The notes: generated by a model from the letters alone, not told the origin. DNA of 64,000 bases from Megalobrama amblycephala (GCF_018812025.1 NC_063052.1:15268686-15332685); one strand, 5' to 3'. Shown: positions 36,641 through 51,984, numbered from the stretch's first letter. Program-made: numbers and translations.

Positions 36641-38655
36641 CCACTTTCAGCAATGCTCAGGGACAAAGCTGTCTACATATGTCATTTATATGTATGTGTG
36701 CACATTTTTCCCTATGTCTAGGAGTCTCAGCCTTGCTTTCACTAATAGAATGTAACACATGCTTCGGCAGTTCTCAGTCCGCTGTCCTTCAAGCACAAAC
36801 ATACACATATGCACACAAACACACTGCAGTTTCCTCTTTTTTTCTGAGGGATATCATGACCTCTCTGTGACCTTGGCATTCACAGCCCACAATGTGCGGC
36901 GCTGGAAGATGTGGAGAAGAGCAAAGCAAAATGGCACAGCTAAGATTAGCCTTGTATAGTTCTGACACAGAGCATGGAAACTAAAGTGGAAATTTAAGTA
37001 GGGAGCTCTCGATTCTCATGTCAAGGATATTTTAATCGGTAGTGGGTGGAAGTTGGTGAAAGAATTATGAGATGTTCAGCTTCATTGAAAATGGTTTTGC
37101 TTGAAAATTGCATGTTAATGAGCAGCAATGGTCAATCAAAGCAACAAAATCTAAGCAAAAGATCTGCTTGGTGTCTTTCTGGGCAGCTTACAGAATCCAA
37201 TAAGACCCTGAAGTGACTCTTCATGCCTGTTTAACAAACAAAACGGCCCTTTTGTGAGTTGGACGCCTTCCACTCATCAATAGATGAACATTTGTCACGA
37301 TGCATTGCTTTGTGAATACTTTTGTTTAGTTGAAAAATGGTTAGTATTGATCTTCCCTGAGGGTGAAAGGAAAATTACTCTCAAATTGATTTTTAAAGAA
37401 AGCTGTACTTTATAGACGCCACTATTTGCATTTACGTTATTGTAATCTCTATGTCCCTGAAATTCAGTGGTACAGTATTTGCAGTTCTACATGTTCTGAA
37501 GTTATTTTAGCAATTCAATTGACCATATGCACAGAACGCTCTTAAGAGCTTCCGCAATAATATAATCCAGCGAAATGTCACTTGCTGGTGAGTCGGTATC
37601 TTCAATGTCTTGAGGTAGCTTTAACAGCATTAATAGTGGAATACTTAGTTTATAATCAGAATATAGTCAGGCCTAATGTTAATTTAGTTATTCAAAAATA
37701 AGAAGACATAAAAAAAAAAAAAACGAGTCTCAGTGTTTGTCCTTAGCAAAATTCAATTCGACCATCAGTTTTCACACTTTCGTGTGAATAAAACAGGTCA
37801 ACACACTGCAAATTAAAGATTTATTGTGCACTTTAGAGAGATTCTTTGAATAAAATGTGAGTTTTCACAAGTGTGCCAAAATCAATGAGCTTCTGTGATT
37901 ATAAAGGGAGTAATTCTGTGTAATTCATTCGCAAGAAAAGTTATTGTTTTTCATGAGATTTTGTGAGTACTTCATACTTCACATTGACAAAATGTATTTT
38001 TGAACCTAGTCATTTTATAATGTTTAATATTTATTCAAAAGCGAAACTGAGTGAAAAACTATTACAGGAAATGGCCAATATGAGCCAATAAATGCTCCTC
38101 TGCCGCCATCTGATGGTTATAATGGTAATTAAAACGTTTTCTATCAAAAGTTGGATCTTGAAACATTCGGTTTTACAAATAATGTTTTTGGTCATCACAT
38201 TAAAAATAACATTTGAAGTGCTGGAAAAATGTGTCTAATTACAGACGCCACGTTTCTCATTAGCTTTGTCTTTATTGCAATCAATAAAACTGGTTTCTTG
38301 GCAAATTAGGCAAGTATGATAACTGCATTAAAATAAAAATACAACATTGAAAGGTCAACCATTGATGGTTTTGTGTCGATGTACAGCAAGTACAGAATGA
38401 CAGCTAACAGTTCACCGGAAATGCCCGAACTGGCTTAAAGAAAATCAGAAAGTAACCATGCATATGTCAATTGAATTAATTTAGCAAAATGCAGATGCCA
38501 TCAAACGGATGGTACAAACTACAAACCACCTGTATGTCACACTCACTAGCACTAGCCGTATTTAATGTCTGTTTTATATATTTTTGTATTTCCCTCCCTC
38601 CTCTTATGTCTTCTAATGCATGCAACTTCTCTCATGCAACCAACAAATATTTCTT
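36641..38655. other. Unique intronic DNA
   Basis: Two kilobases with no supported gene, RNA gene or recognised repeat. CCATCTGATGG with CTGCCG near 38101-38115 resembles a CTCF core with one mismatch. Frames at 36533-36959 and 38489-38764 are short and domain-free. Confidence 0.45.
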
Positions 38656-38925
38656 AAAGGGACAGTTCACCCAAAAACAAAAATTGCATCTTCGTTATTT
38701 TCACCCTTATGTCATTCTGCATGACTTTCTTTATTCTGTAGAACACAAAAATAATATTTTTTGAAAAATGTCTAAGTGTTTTTTTTTTTTTGAACTCATT
38801 GTTTTGGACCCTAATGACTCATAATATGAACAAAAACTAAAATATCTTATTTTTGTGTTCCACAGATTCAGAATGACATGAAGAAGAGTAAATGACAGAA
38901 TATTCATTTTTACCCCTTCAAGGAA
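38656..38925. mobile_element. TTAAAGGGACAGTTCACCC fold-back element
   Basis: Left end TTAAAGGGACAGTTCACCC. An inner CTGTAGAACACAAAAATAAT pairs with TTATTTTTGTGTTCCACAGA near 38847-38866, and AAATGACAGAATATTCATTT mirrors the left-end CAAAAATTGC...GTCATTC zone. The right tip after TTTACCCC is lost. A roughly 270-bp hairpin-forming member of the TTAAAGGG(A)YAGTTCACC family. Confidence 0.7.
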
Positions 38926-39814
38926 AATAGAAAGTTTGAATATTAATGTTACTGCATAAGTGAACGACTTCATTTTTCTTCCGTTTCTCACACCAAGCTA
39001 TTCTACACACGTATGGCTTCAGAAGATTTAAAAAACAAAGCATTTTTAGTCATATCTAATTATAGTCCATTTTATAACGATGCCAAACCCTTTGTGTTCC
39101 ATTCAAAATGAGCTGCTAATGTGCTGCAAACTCATTCTGATTTAGATTTGATTGAATATGATTCTCGACTGAGGACTCTATTAAACAACATGTGACTGAA
39201 TGACAGGAACTTATGGAGGGATAATAGGAGAGTATATTTTCTTCAGCAAGACTTAATCACATCTTCCCAAACAGGGCTCAGGAAGTGTCTCTTCTGGGAT
39301 CGCCAGGGAAGGAAATTAAAAAATGAAATTAATCTGAACTTCTGGAGGAGAGGAAGGGTTCCTCGAAGCGGTGTAAAATAATGATACCAATCTGCACCTT
39401 TTCCCACCAAGACCCCAAGAGAGGGACTACTGAGTGCGCTTCCCTCCCTAGAGCGCTCACACACACACTCACACATACACCTTCATAATATAGATCCCAT
39501 CACCACTGCCACGATGTGCATCCCAAGACTGAGCAAAATACTCTAATTAAACATTACTGATACAGACACCTCACAGCACAAATGCCAAGATATTTTGTTT
39601 GTTGTATGGTTTTATTTATAGCAATCATTGCTTTTGCATAAATAAAATGCAGCAGATTCTTATTGATAGACCAGTATTATGCTTATATAAATTATACAGG
39701 CCAATAAAATAAATGACAATATATAAATGCACAAAATATATCTAAAACTGTTTATCATAATTTACTATATAATAAAAGTGACATTAGCAATATATACTCT
39801 GTGTTTGTGTGTGT

Positions 39815-39815
<1 letters not shown>
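38926..39815. other. Unique intronic DNA
   Basis: No supported gene. The minus frame 39243-39476 has no domain and ends in CA-rich sequence (39459-39480). Confidence 0.45.

Positions 39816-39880
<65 letters not shown>
39816..39880. repeat. (AT)n microsatellite
   Basis: About 30 AT units after GTGTGTTATTAT. Confidence 0.97.
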
Positions 39881-39882
<2 letters not shown>

Positions 39883-40500
39883 TTACATGAGAATTACAAT
39901 AAATAATATATAAATATTTATAATAAATAAATTAATATAAATATAAATTATTAATAAAATATATTAAATGTAATATAATAAAAATAAATAAATAATAATA
40001 ATAATAAATAATAATAATTAAAAACATTTATATTATTTATTTTAAATGACTGAGACATGATAGAAATGTAAACTAAAAACTGAAACTAAAACAATTTTTA
40101 ACAATTCACATTTCTTGAATTGAAATTAACATTAACTGAAATATAAAAATCTTAAACTTTTACTGCAACTACATCAAGTTAAACTAAATGAAAATGAGAA
40201 ATGTCTTGAAAGTACTAAAATAAGTACAACTTAAATAAAAATGAATAAAAAAATATATATTAAGACATGATTAAATATGAAAATTACCAAAAAAAAAACA
40301 ATAAAAATAGAAAATATAAAAATAAAAACTGATGCAAAATATAAATAAAAACTATAATAGTATCTCAATGATACTTAAATAACACTGCTGTAAAAGTACC
40401 AGATGCTAAATGTTTTCTAAATCAATAGAATTCGATATAAAATATAAACAGAAAACAAAACAATAGCATATGAAATGATCAATAAACACGTTTACCACAG
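39881..40500. other. A/T-dominated low-complexity DNA
   Basis: AAATA/TAATAA words, (AAT)n near 39987-40018, no gene. Confidence 0.6.
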
Positions 40501-41784
40501 TTACAAATTTATTTTTTTCTTCTAACACATTAAAGCGTCACGGCGTGGCATTAATAATCTGCTATCATTACAAATATGAACTTAATCCTCACAGACTCCC
40601 AAAAAGCGGTTTTATTCCTGGCCACTTTCGCTTTGATAAATGAGCTTTGCTGGACTGCTATTAAACTCGCTGTCCAACTTTCTAGACGGTAGCCAATTTA
40701 AAACCTGTATAACAACCTCTGAGATCTGACCCATCAAGACACGTGTATGCAATAATTCATAATCTGTGCAATAACCTCTACGAATCAGACCTCTTCATGA
40801 ATTAAAATGAGGCTGATGTTTTGGGCAATTCACCAAGACACTCGAATCACAAAACAGAGAAGAAAGGAAGAACTGATACAGTAATACTTGGCTAAGACAC
40901 TCTTTTTGTTTCTGGGCTGCCCAATCTATTTTTATCGTAACAGTGTAGATGGTTTTTGTCTCCCCTGAAGTGGAATATCTGATGTAGATCTTGGATACAC
41001 ACTGAACACTAACGAGAAGTAATTATGACAGAATGATTAGAGCTCAGCAGTTCTCATTAGTTCTCAAAGCCCATAAACAATTGTACAACTGTTTTGTGAG
41101 CCATCTGTTTGTGCTTGTTTTGGTATCTATGGGTGGGTTTAATTTTGTATTGATGATTTCATTTTGATTCGGGTTCTGGTACTGTCACAGTTGGCAAAAT
41201 AACAAGTCTGATCTCAGTGAAAACGCTCAGATACTGCAGATGTCCAACAGAAAGGAAAACATCATACACATTATCATACACCTAAAACACTTGCTTACTT
41301 TAAAATAAACACATCTAAGTGGGTATGCAACGTGTCCTAATGCCATGTAGCAAACACTGTCCGGTTCACTGTAACTGATCAGGCCTCGTGGACCGTGATG
41401 GCATTCACGGGAGCCAGAATCTAATTATTTTCCCTGCATGGTCCAATGAGCCCTAAAGGTTAATTATTGTCTGTCTACATGATACCCGACTGCCAGAGCA
41501 CAATAAAAGCTGCAGATAGCAGCTAATGTCAGACTGTGTGAATCCAAGTGGCCTACAAGAGTTACCAGGATTCTGTGAGGACAGCTTCTTCTGAAGAGAC
41601 GATGTGATCAATGAAATACATTCTGTTATTGTCAGGGTAATGCACAACATGTAACAGATGCTCAACAGCTAGAACAGAGCTTTGTGTTTTCTTCTTCTTT
41701 CTGGCAACAGAACCAACATTGTGTCGTAAACAGATGCGACGACGTGATAAAAGGCATCTTTTATGTGAGTGCAGTGCGCTTGCA
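40501..41784. other. Unique intronic DNA
   Basis: No supported gene. 40540-40900 and 41300-41660 are unique and of ordinary composition. Frames at 41453-41665 and 41562-41876 have no domain, and the latter runs into the satellite. Confidence 0.45.
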
Positions 41785-44470
41785 GAGAGACTCCGCCCAC
41801 AGGCTCTTCTGATTGGCTGTGATTTTGGATTGATTTGGTTGCGAGTGCTAAACATTTGCAGAGAGACTCCGCCCACAGGCTCTTCTGATTGGCTGTGATT
41901 TTGGATTGATTTGGTTGCGAGTGCTAAACATTTGCAGAGAGACTCCGCCCACAGGCTCTTCTGATTGGCTGTGATTTCATTTTAGATGAATTTGGTTGCG
42001 AATGCTAAACATTTGCAGAGAGACTCCGCCCACAGGCTCTTCTGATTGGCTGTGATTTTGGATTAATTTGGTTGTGAATGCTAAACATTTGCAGAGAGAC
42101 TCCGACCACAGGCTCTTCTGATTGGCTGTGATTTTGGATTGATTTGGTTGCGAATGCTAAACATTTGCATAGAGACTCCACCCACAGGCTCTTCTGATTG
42201 GCTGTGATTTCATTTTAGATTAATTTGGTTGCGAATGCTAAACATTTGCAGAGAGACTCCGCCCACAGGCTCTTCTGATTGGCTGTGATTTTGGATTGAT
42301 TTGGTTGCGAGTGCTAAACATTTGCAGAGAGACTCCGCCCACAGGCTCTTCTGATTGGCTGTGATTTTGGATTGATTTGGTTGCGAGTGCTAAACATTTG
42401 CAGAGAGACTCCGCCCACAGGCTCTTCTGATTGGCTGTGATTTCATTTTAGATTAATTTGGTTGCGAATGCTAAACATTTGCAGATAGACTCCACCCACA
42501 GGCTCTTCTGATTGGCTGTGATTTCATTTTAGATTAATTTGGTTGCAAATGCTAAACATTTGCATAGAGACTCCGCCCACAGGCTCTTCTGATTGGCTGT
42601 GATTTTGGATTGATTTGGTTGCGAGTCCTAAACATTTGCAGAGAGACTCCGCCCACAGGCTCTTCTGATTGGCTGTGATTTTGGATTGATTTGGTTGCGA
42701 GTGCTAAACATTTGCAGAGAGACTCCGCCCACAGGCTCTTCTGATTGGCTGTGATTTTGGATTAATTTGGTTGCGAGTGCTAAACATTTGCAGAGAGACT
42801 CCACCCACAGGCTATTCTGATTGGCTGTGATTTTGGATTAATTTGGTTGCGAATGCTAAACATTTGCATAGAGACTCCGCCCACAGGCTCTTCTGATTGG
42901 CTGTGATTTTGGATTAATTTGGTTGCGAGTGCTAAACATTTGCAGAGAGACTCCGCCCACAGGCTATTCTGATTGGCTGTGATTTTGGATTAATTTGGTT
43001 GCGAATGCTAAACATTTGCATAGAGACTCCGCCCACAGGCTCTTCTGATTGGCTGTGATTTTGGATTAATTTGGTTGCGAGTGCTAAACATTTGCAGAGA
43101 GACTCCGCCCACAGGCTATTCTGATTGGCTGTGATTTTGGATTAATTTGGTTACAAATGCTAAACATTTGCATAGAGACTCCGCACACAGGCTCTTCTGA
43201 TTGGCTGTGATTTTGGATTAATTTGGTTGCGAGTGCTAAACATTTGCAGAGAGACTCCGCCCACACGCTTTTCTGATTGGCTGTGATTTTGGATTAATTT
43301 GGTTGCAAATGCTAAACATTTGCATAGAGACTCCACCCACAGGCTCTTCTGATTGGCTGTGATTTTGGATTAATTTGGTTGCGAGTGCTAAACATTTGCA
43401 GAGAGACTCCGCCCACACGCTTTTCTGATTGGCTGTGATTTTGGATTAATTTGGTTGCAAATGCTAAACATTTGCATAGAGACTCCACCCACAGGCTCTT
43501 CTGATTGGCTGTGATTTTGGATTAATTTGGTTGCAAATGTTAAACATTTGCATAGAGACTCCACCCACAGGCTCTTCTGATTGGCTGTGATTTTGGATTA
43601 ATTTGGTTGCGAGTGCTAAACATTTGCATAGAGACTCCGCCCATAGGCTCTTCTGATTGGCTGTGAATTTAAATTAATTTGGTTGGAATGCTAAACATTT
43701 GCAGAGAGACTCCGCCCACAGGCTCTTCTGATTGGCTGTGATTTTGGATTAATTTGGTTGCGAGTGCTAAACATTTGCATAGAGACTCCGCCCATAGGCT
43801 CTTCTGATTGGCTGTGAATTTAAATTAATTTGGTTGGAATGCTAAACATTTGCAGAGAGACTCCGCCCACACGCTTTTCTGATTGGCTGTGATTTTGGAT
43901 TGATTTGGTTGCGAGTGCTAAACGATTGCAGAGAGACTCCGCCCACAGACTCTTCTGATTGGCTGTGATTTTGGACTAATTTGGTTGCATGCTAAACGAT
44001 TGCAGAGAGACTCCGCCTACACGCTTTTCTGATTGGCTGTGATTTTGGACTAATTTGGTTGCGAGTGCTAAACGATTGCAGAGAGACTCCGCCCACAGGC
44101 TCTTCTGATTGGCTGTGATTTTGGACTAATTTGGTTGCATGCTAAACGATTGCAGAGAGACTCCGCCCACACGCTTTTCTGATTGGCTGTGATTTTGGAT
44201 TGATTTGGTTGCGAATGCTGAACATTTGCAGAGAGACTCCACCCACAGACTCTTCTGATTGGCTGTGATTTTGGATTAATTTGCTTGCAAGTGCTAAACA
44301 TATGCAGAGAGACTCCGCCCACACGCTCTTCTGATTGGCTGTGATTTTGGATTAATTTGGTTGCGAGTGCTAAACATTTGCAGAAAGACTCCGCCCACAG
44401 GCTCTTCTGATTGGCTGTGAATTTAAATTAATTTGGTTGGAATGTTAAACATTTGCAGAGAGACTCCGCC

Positions 44471-45187
44471 CACACACTTTTCTGATTGGCTGTGATTTTG
44501 GATTGATTTGGTTGCGAATGCTGAACATTTGCAGAGAGACTCCACCCACAGACTCTTCTGATTGGCTGTGATTTTGGATTAATTTGCTTGCAAGTGCTAA
44601 ACATATGCAGAGAGACTCCGCCCACACGCTCTTCTGATTGGCTGTGATTTTGGATTAATTTGGTTGCGAGTGCTAAACATTTGCAGAAAGACTCCGCCCA
44701 CAGGCTCTTCTGATTGGCTGTGAATTTAAATTAATTTGGTTGGAATGTTAAACATTTGCAGAGAGACTCCGCCCACACACTTTTCTGATTGGCTGTGATT
44801 TTGGATTGATTTGGTTGCGAATGCTGAACATTTGCAGAGAGACTCCACCCACAGACTCTTCTGGGGTGCGTTTCCCAAAGCGAACTATGGTCGCAAGTTC
44901 CGTCGTTACCAATAGAGTTCAATGGGACTTACGACCATGGTTCACCAACGATGCTTTCGGGAAACTCACCCCTGATTGGCTGTGATTTTGGTTTAATTTG
45001 CTTGCAAGTGCTAAACATATGCAGAGAGACTCCGCCCACACGCTCTTCTGATTGGCTGTGATTTTGGATTAATTTGGTTGCGAGTGCTAAACATTTGCAG
45101 AAAGACTCCGCCCACAGGCTCTTCTGATTGGCTGTGAATTTAAATTAATTTGGTTGGAATGCTAAACATTTGCAGAGAGACTCCGCC
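44471..45187. repeat. Two 303-bp higher-order repeat copies of the satellite
   Basis: Four-unit blocks start at the CACACACTTTTCTG variant at 44471 and 44774, and again at 45188. The first spacing is exactly 303 bp; the second is 414 bp, which is 303 plus the 111 bp added by the MITE and its duplicated CTG. The two blocks differ at only a couple of bases outside the insertion. Confidence 0.9.
44861..44974. mobile_element. 108-bp PIF/Harbinger-type MITE inside the satellite
   Basis: GGGTGCGTTTCCC at the left and GGGAAACTCACCC at the right are inverted repeats with one mismatch. CTG at 44861-44863 and 44972-44974 is a 3-bp duplication of the satellite word TTCTGATTGG. A CWG/TWA 3-bp duplication is typical of PIF/Harbinger. 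The interior is itself nearly palindromic (CTATGGTCGCAAG versus CTTACGACCATGG). Confidence 0.9.
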
Positions 45188-46050
45188 CACACACTTTTCT
45201 GATTGGCTGTGATTTTGGATTGATTTGGTTGCGAGTGCTAAACGATTGCAGAGAGACTCCGCCCACACGCTTTTCTGATTGGCTGTGATTTTGGATTGAT
45301 TTGGTTGCGAATGCTGAACATTTGCAGAGAGACTCCGCCCACAGGCTCTTCTGATTGGCTGTGATTTTGGATTCATTTGCTTGCAAGTGCTAAACATATG
45401 CAGAGAGACTCCGCCCACACGCTCTTCTGATTGGCTGTGATTTTGGATTGATTTGGTTGCGAGTGCTGAACATTTGCAGAGAGACTCCGCCCACAGGCTC
45501 TTCTGATTGGCTGTGATTTTGGATTAATTTGCTTGCGAGTGCTAAACATATGCAGAGAGACTCCACCCACAGGCTCTTCTGATTGGCTGTGATTTTGGAT
45601 TAATTTGCTTGCAAGTGCTAAACATATGCAGAGAGACTCCACCCACAGGCTCTTCTGATTGGCTGTGATTTTGGATTAATTTGCTTGCAAGTGCTAAACA
45701 TATGCAGAGAGACTCCGCCCACACGCTCTTCTGATTGGCTGTGATTTTGGATTGATTTGGTTGCGAGTGCTAAACATTTGCAGAAAGACTCCGCCCACAG
45801 GCTCTTCTGATTGGCTGTGAATTTAAATTAATTTGGTTGGAATGCTAAACATTTGCAGAGAGACTCCGCCCACACGCTTTTCTGATTGGCTGTGATTTTG
45901 GACTAATTTGGTTGCATGCTAAATGATTGCAGAGAGACTCCACCCACATGCTCTTCTGATTGGCTGTGATTTTGGACTAATTTGGTTGCATGCTAAATGA
46001 TTGCAGAGAGACTCCGCCCACAGACTCTTCTGATTGGCTGTGATTTTATA

Positions 46051-46560
46051 CTGATTTTGTCACGTCTCGTAGAGTGAACAGACAAATTGCTTGTCTCCGG
46101 AATCTAATCTCATGGCATTTGGTTAGACATTAGATATTATCCTAGCTTTGCTTTATCAGACAGCAGCTCCTTGTTTGTTCCATAAAAATATTGTCCTTCT
46201 CTGGACCGTTGCGAACTCTGGATGATTTCGACACATCTGTGTGCTGCTCGTTCTCATGCACGTCATTGTTTAATTTAGTCTGTATATCAGAAGGAAGACA
46301 AAAGGCAGCAGTGACAGCTGGGGCCTTTACCAAATAATACCTCTCTTTCTCTCCTTTTCAGTCGCTAACTCTCTCTTTCAAGGAATGCTGATCCAGTAAA
46401 CACAGATCAAGAGTTCTGAATCCTGCTGAACTCCAGTGAGGATCGTTCACACAGATGTGCGACTCACAGACAGCTGCTTACAGCTCCTTCATACTTTAAT
46501 GTTATGATTACATTCAAATTAGCAATAACATCTGACGACAATATTGTTCATATTCCATTA
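46051..46560. other. Unique intronic DNA
   Basis: No supported gene; ordinary-composition unique sequence between two tandem arrays. The minus frame 46142-46333 has no domain. Confidence 0.45.
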
Positions 46561-46652
46561 TTTTTTTCCATTTATCCATCCATCATTCTATCATTGTTTA
46601 TCCATCTATCTATCCATCCACCCTTTATTCATCCATTGTTCTTTATCCATCC

Positions 46653-46727
<75 letters not shown>

Positions 46728-46878
46728 ATTCTTTGTCCATCCATCCATCCATCCATCCATCCATCCATCCATCATTCTTTATCCATCCATCTATCCATCC
46801 ATCATTCTTTATCCATCCATCTATCCATCCATCCTTTATTCATCCATTGTTCTTTATCCATCCATCGTTCTATCATTC

Positions 46879-46960
<82 letters not shown>

Positions 46961-47121
46961 CGTCTATCCATCCATCTTTCTATCATTCTTTGTCCATCCA
47001 TCCATCCATCCATCCATCCATCCATCCATCCATCCATCCATCCATCATTCTTTATCCATCCATCTATCCATCCATCCTTTATTCATCCATTGTTCTTTAT
47101 CCATCAATCGTTCTATCATTC

Positions 47122-47195
<74 letters not shown>

Positions 47196-47296
47196 ATTCT
47201 TTATCCATCCATCCATCCATCATTCTTTATCCATCCATCTATCCATCCATCCTTTATTCATCCATTGTTCTTTATCCATCCATCGTTCTATCATTC

Positions 47297-47382
<86 letters not shown>

Positions 47383-47473
47383 ATTCTTTATCCATCCATC
47401 CATCCATCATTCTTTATCCATCCATCTATCCATCCATCCTTTATTCATCCATTGTTCTTTATCCATCCATCGT

Positions 47474-47562
<89 letters not shown>

Positions 47563-48055
47563 ATCCATCCATCCATCCATCCATCATTCTTTATCCATCC
47601 ATCCATCCATCCATCCATCCATCCATCCATCATTCCATCATTCTTTATCTATCCATCGTTCTTTATCCATCAATACATCCATCCATCTTTCTATCATTCT
47701 TTATCCATCCATCAATCCCTCTATCATTCTTTATCCATACATCCATCCATCCATCCATCCATCCATCGTCCCTTATCCTTCCATTCATCCATCCATCCAT
47801 CCATCCATCCATCCATCCATCTATTGTTATATTCATCCATCCATCCTGCTTAAAAAAAGTCTCTTGACAGATTTTGCTTATGTATTTCTTTGAATCAGTC
47901 TATCGTTCTTTATTTATCCATCCATGCATCCATCGTTTGTTATCCATCCATCCATACATTGTTGTATTGTTCTTTATCCATCCATTGTTCTATCCTTCCA
48001 TCTTTCTTTATCCATCTATTGTTCTATCCATCCATCCATTATGGATAGAATTAAC
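46561..48055. repeat. (TATC)n/(CATC)n array with higher-order repeats
   Basis: Alternating (TATC)n tracts (e.g. 46647-46725, 46880-46960, 47125-47192, 47296-47382, 47475-47559) and (CATC)n tracts. A longer cassette containing CCTTTATTCATCCATTGTTC recurs at about 46622, 46833, 47076, 47251 and 47438, so whole cassettes of 175-245 bp were duplicated. Past 47850 the pattern decays, with a repeated AAAAAGTCTCTTGACAGATT / AAAAAGTCTTTTGACAGATT spacer. Open frames up to 449 codons are pure repeat translation. Confidence 0.96.
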
Positions 48056-50240
<2,185 letters not shown>

Positions 50241-51352
50241 GTTTATAATTATTCAGAACATTCTAACTGATGTTGATCATAAATCGCTCAGCAAAACTCT
50301 ATGTTATAAAAATAATTAAGTTACATTGGTGTCATTTCAATCAGCATAATTAGCAAGACAATTCAAAATCGTAATGTTTAAATCTGCAAGGCATAAAAAC
50401 AAAAATACATGTTAAAATGTAGAACTTCAAATTTGCACTGGCCCCAGGCCAGCGCTCATTTATTATCTTACATTTCATTATCTCATGCAATATTGTTTTG
50501 AGGATTTTTAGATACAAGAATAAGATTATTTTGCAGTAAAAATATAATGTAGATGTACAAGGCATTTCCTTTCAAGAGAAAGAATCATTTCACAGTACAG
50601 CCCACAACAATGTAATACAGGCACAGTCGAACAATCCTTTTCATTTCTGATCAACTCGAACTGGATCACAGTTTGATACCGTCTATATTTCTAAATAGAA
50701 TATCGAGGCGCTATGAGCACAGATGGGGCCTCTTTAGTCACGGAACATTAGAAGCAGAAAATTGGAGTATGTGTGAGGCGTGTAGGTTGAGGTGATCGGG
50801 GTAAGGTATTTTGGTGTGTTGGCAGAGTGCCAAACTACCCCTTCATTTGGCAGCATTTGGCTGAAACGCCTCAATGAGGAACAGAAACTCAGCGTGTCTT
50901 CTCTCTGAATCACTGCCACGAGTGAGAAGATGAGTCAAAGAGAGGATAGGAGAGTGTGAAAACAGGAAAGAAAGAAAATAAGACGAGAAGACGCATACAG
51001 ATGGGAAAAGACTTACAAATGTGAGTGCATGAGAAGAAATGGGAGAGGTGCCATTCTAAACAAGTGACTGTCCTATAAAAACATTTTAGATGTTGCTTAT
51101 CAGGGAGAACGGGTCGCCGGGTAACAGCTGTCTCAGCAAGATAAGGATGCAAAAGAATGTGGTCTGATATACAAAACACAAACCATAAAATATTGTGTAC
51201 TATATACACAAAACATCTATTGTGCAAATGTCACTGATGCTTTCACAGATGATTCAAATCAGAAATACCAACATTTTTTGGAGTTTTCTGAGACTTTTCC
51301 CAAAAATCACTCTGAAAGATAGCCAAACTAAACAATTTAGATTATCTTAACG
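50241..51352. other. Unique intronic DNA
   Basis: No supported gene. 50700-51130 is unique and of balanced composition. Minus frames 50734-50919 and 50910-51227 have no domain or splice support. Confidence 0.45.
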
Positions 51353-51410
51353 GTAACACTTTGTCTTAAAGCATTCATCAATAATGCATTATAAAGATAT
51401 TCAATATTAA
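51353..51410 (+). repeat. Left end of a possible outer element (GGTAACACTTT)
   Basis: GGTAACACTTTGTCTTAAAG followed by CAATAATGCATTATAAAG. An inverted, diverged counterpart lies at about 55170-55243 (TTATAATGCATTAAATATAA, then AGGCTTTACGTAAAGTGT). Together they may bracket a large element that took in the repeats and the Tc1 copy between them. Confidence 0.4.
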
Positions 51411-51968
51411 TTCGCTGTTTTCCAACTGTTTTACTGGTTTAAATGTCAAGGAAAGTCTATGGCAGCCCATAGAACCACTTGCAGGAAAGTTATGAAATTT
51501 GGCACACTGATAGAGGACAGTCTGAACTGTCACCATATCAAATTTGGAGTCTCTAACTCAATCCCTCTAGCGCCACCAGCTGTCCAAACCTGCAGTAGTA
51601 TTTATGCTAATAACTTTGGGCTAGAAACAAGTTTTTCCTCTGATTCCTCGGCTCAAAACGATTCAACTGCACTCTATGACGTCATTTTCCTTCATGAAAA
51701 TTTTTCCAGCCATTTAGAATTTTCCCAAAAAAACTACTTTTTCTAACTCCTCCTAGGCCGTTGCTCCGACTTTCACAAAAATTGAACCAGATTGTCTTCA
51801 GACTATGCCGACAAAATGTTGATTTGTCAAACCGTTTTCGAAAAACATGCAAACGAATTTTACGTAGCGCTTGTGAAAACAGATGTATGGCTGTATCATC
51901 TCAACGCTTTATCGTATTCAGACCAAACTTGGCACGTCGTCACAAGCATGACCTGCTGCGATGCGGCA

Positions 51969-51984
51969 CTGCGCCACCTACTGG
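51969..51984 (-). promoter_or_regulatory. CTCF-like motif in repeat
   Basis: Minus strand CCAGTAGGTGGCGCAG fits the vertebrate CTCF core CCASYAGRKGGCR at every position. Binding not shown. Confidence 0.4.

Larger units (their letters stand above)
41785..46050. repeat. 76-bp satellite, ~55 units, each with GC box and NF-Y CCAAT box
   Basis: Unit of 76 bp: GAGACTCCGCCCACAGGCTC, then TTCTGATTGGCTGTGATTTT, GGATTAATTTGGTTGCGAGT and GCTAAACATTTGCAGA. Variants are 75-81 bp long (for example a TTTCATTTTAGAT insertion). On the minus strand nearly every unit reads AGCCAATCAGAA, a full NF-Y motif, and GTGGGCGGAGT, an Sp1/KLF-type GC box, about two helix turns apart. Units with GCATAGAG create ATTTGCAT, the octamer motif. 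Dimer (152 bp) and tetramer (303 bp) higher-order periods occur. Because 76 is not a multiple of 3, the QINPKSQPIR-type frames are incidental. Confidence 0.97.

Noticed and set aside
42900..45724. Minus-strand frames with repeating QINPKSQPIRRACGRSLSA
   Set aside because: The 76-bp period is not a multiple of three, so the frame rotates with every unit; similar peptides in two frames are a by-product of the satellite.
41785..46050. CRISPR-like array of regularly spaced repeats
   Set aside because: Units are contiguous tandem copies without unique spacers, and the DNA is vertebrate.
46504..47893. Three overlapping open frames of 449, 449 and 200 codons ([14 protein letters not shown]...)
   Set aside because: All forward frames are open because TATC/CATC repeats contain no stops; composition is pure microsatellite with no domain.
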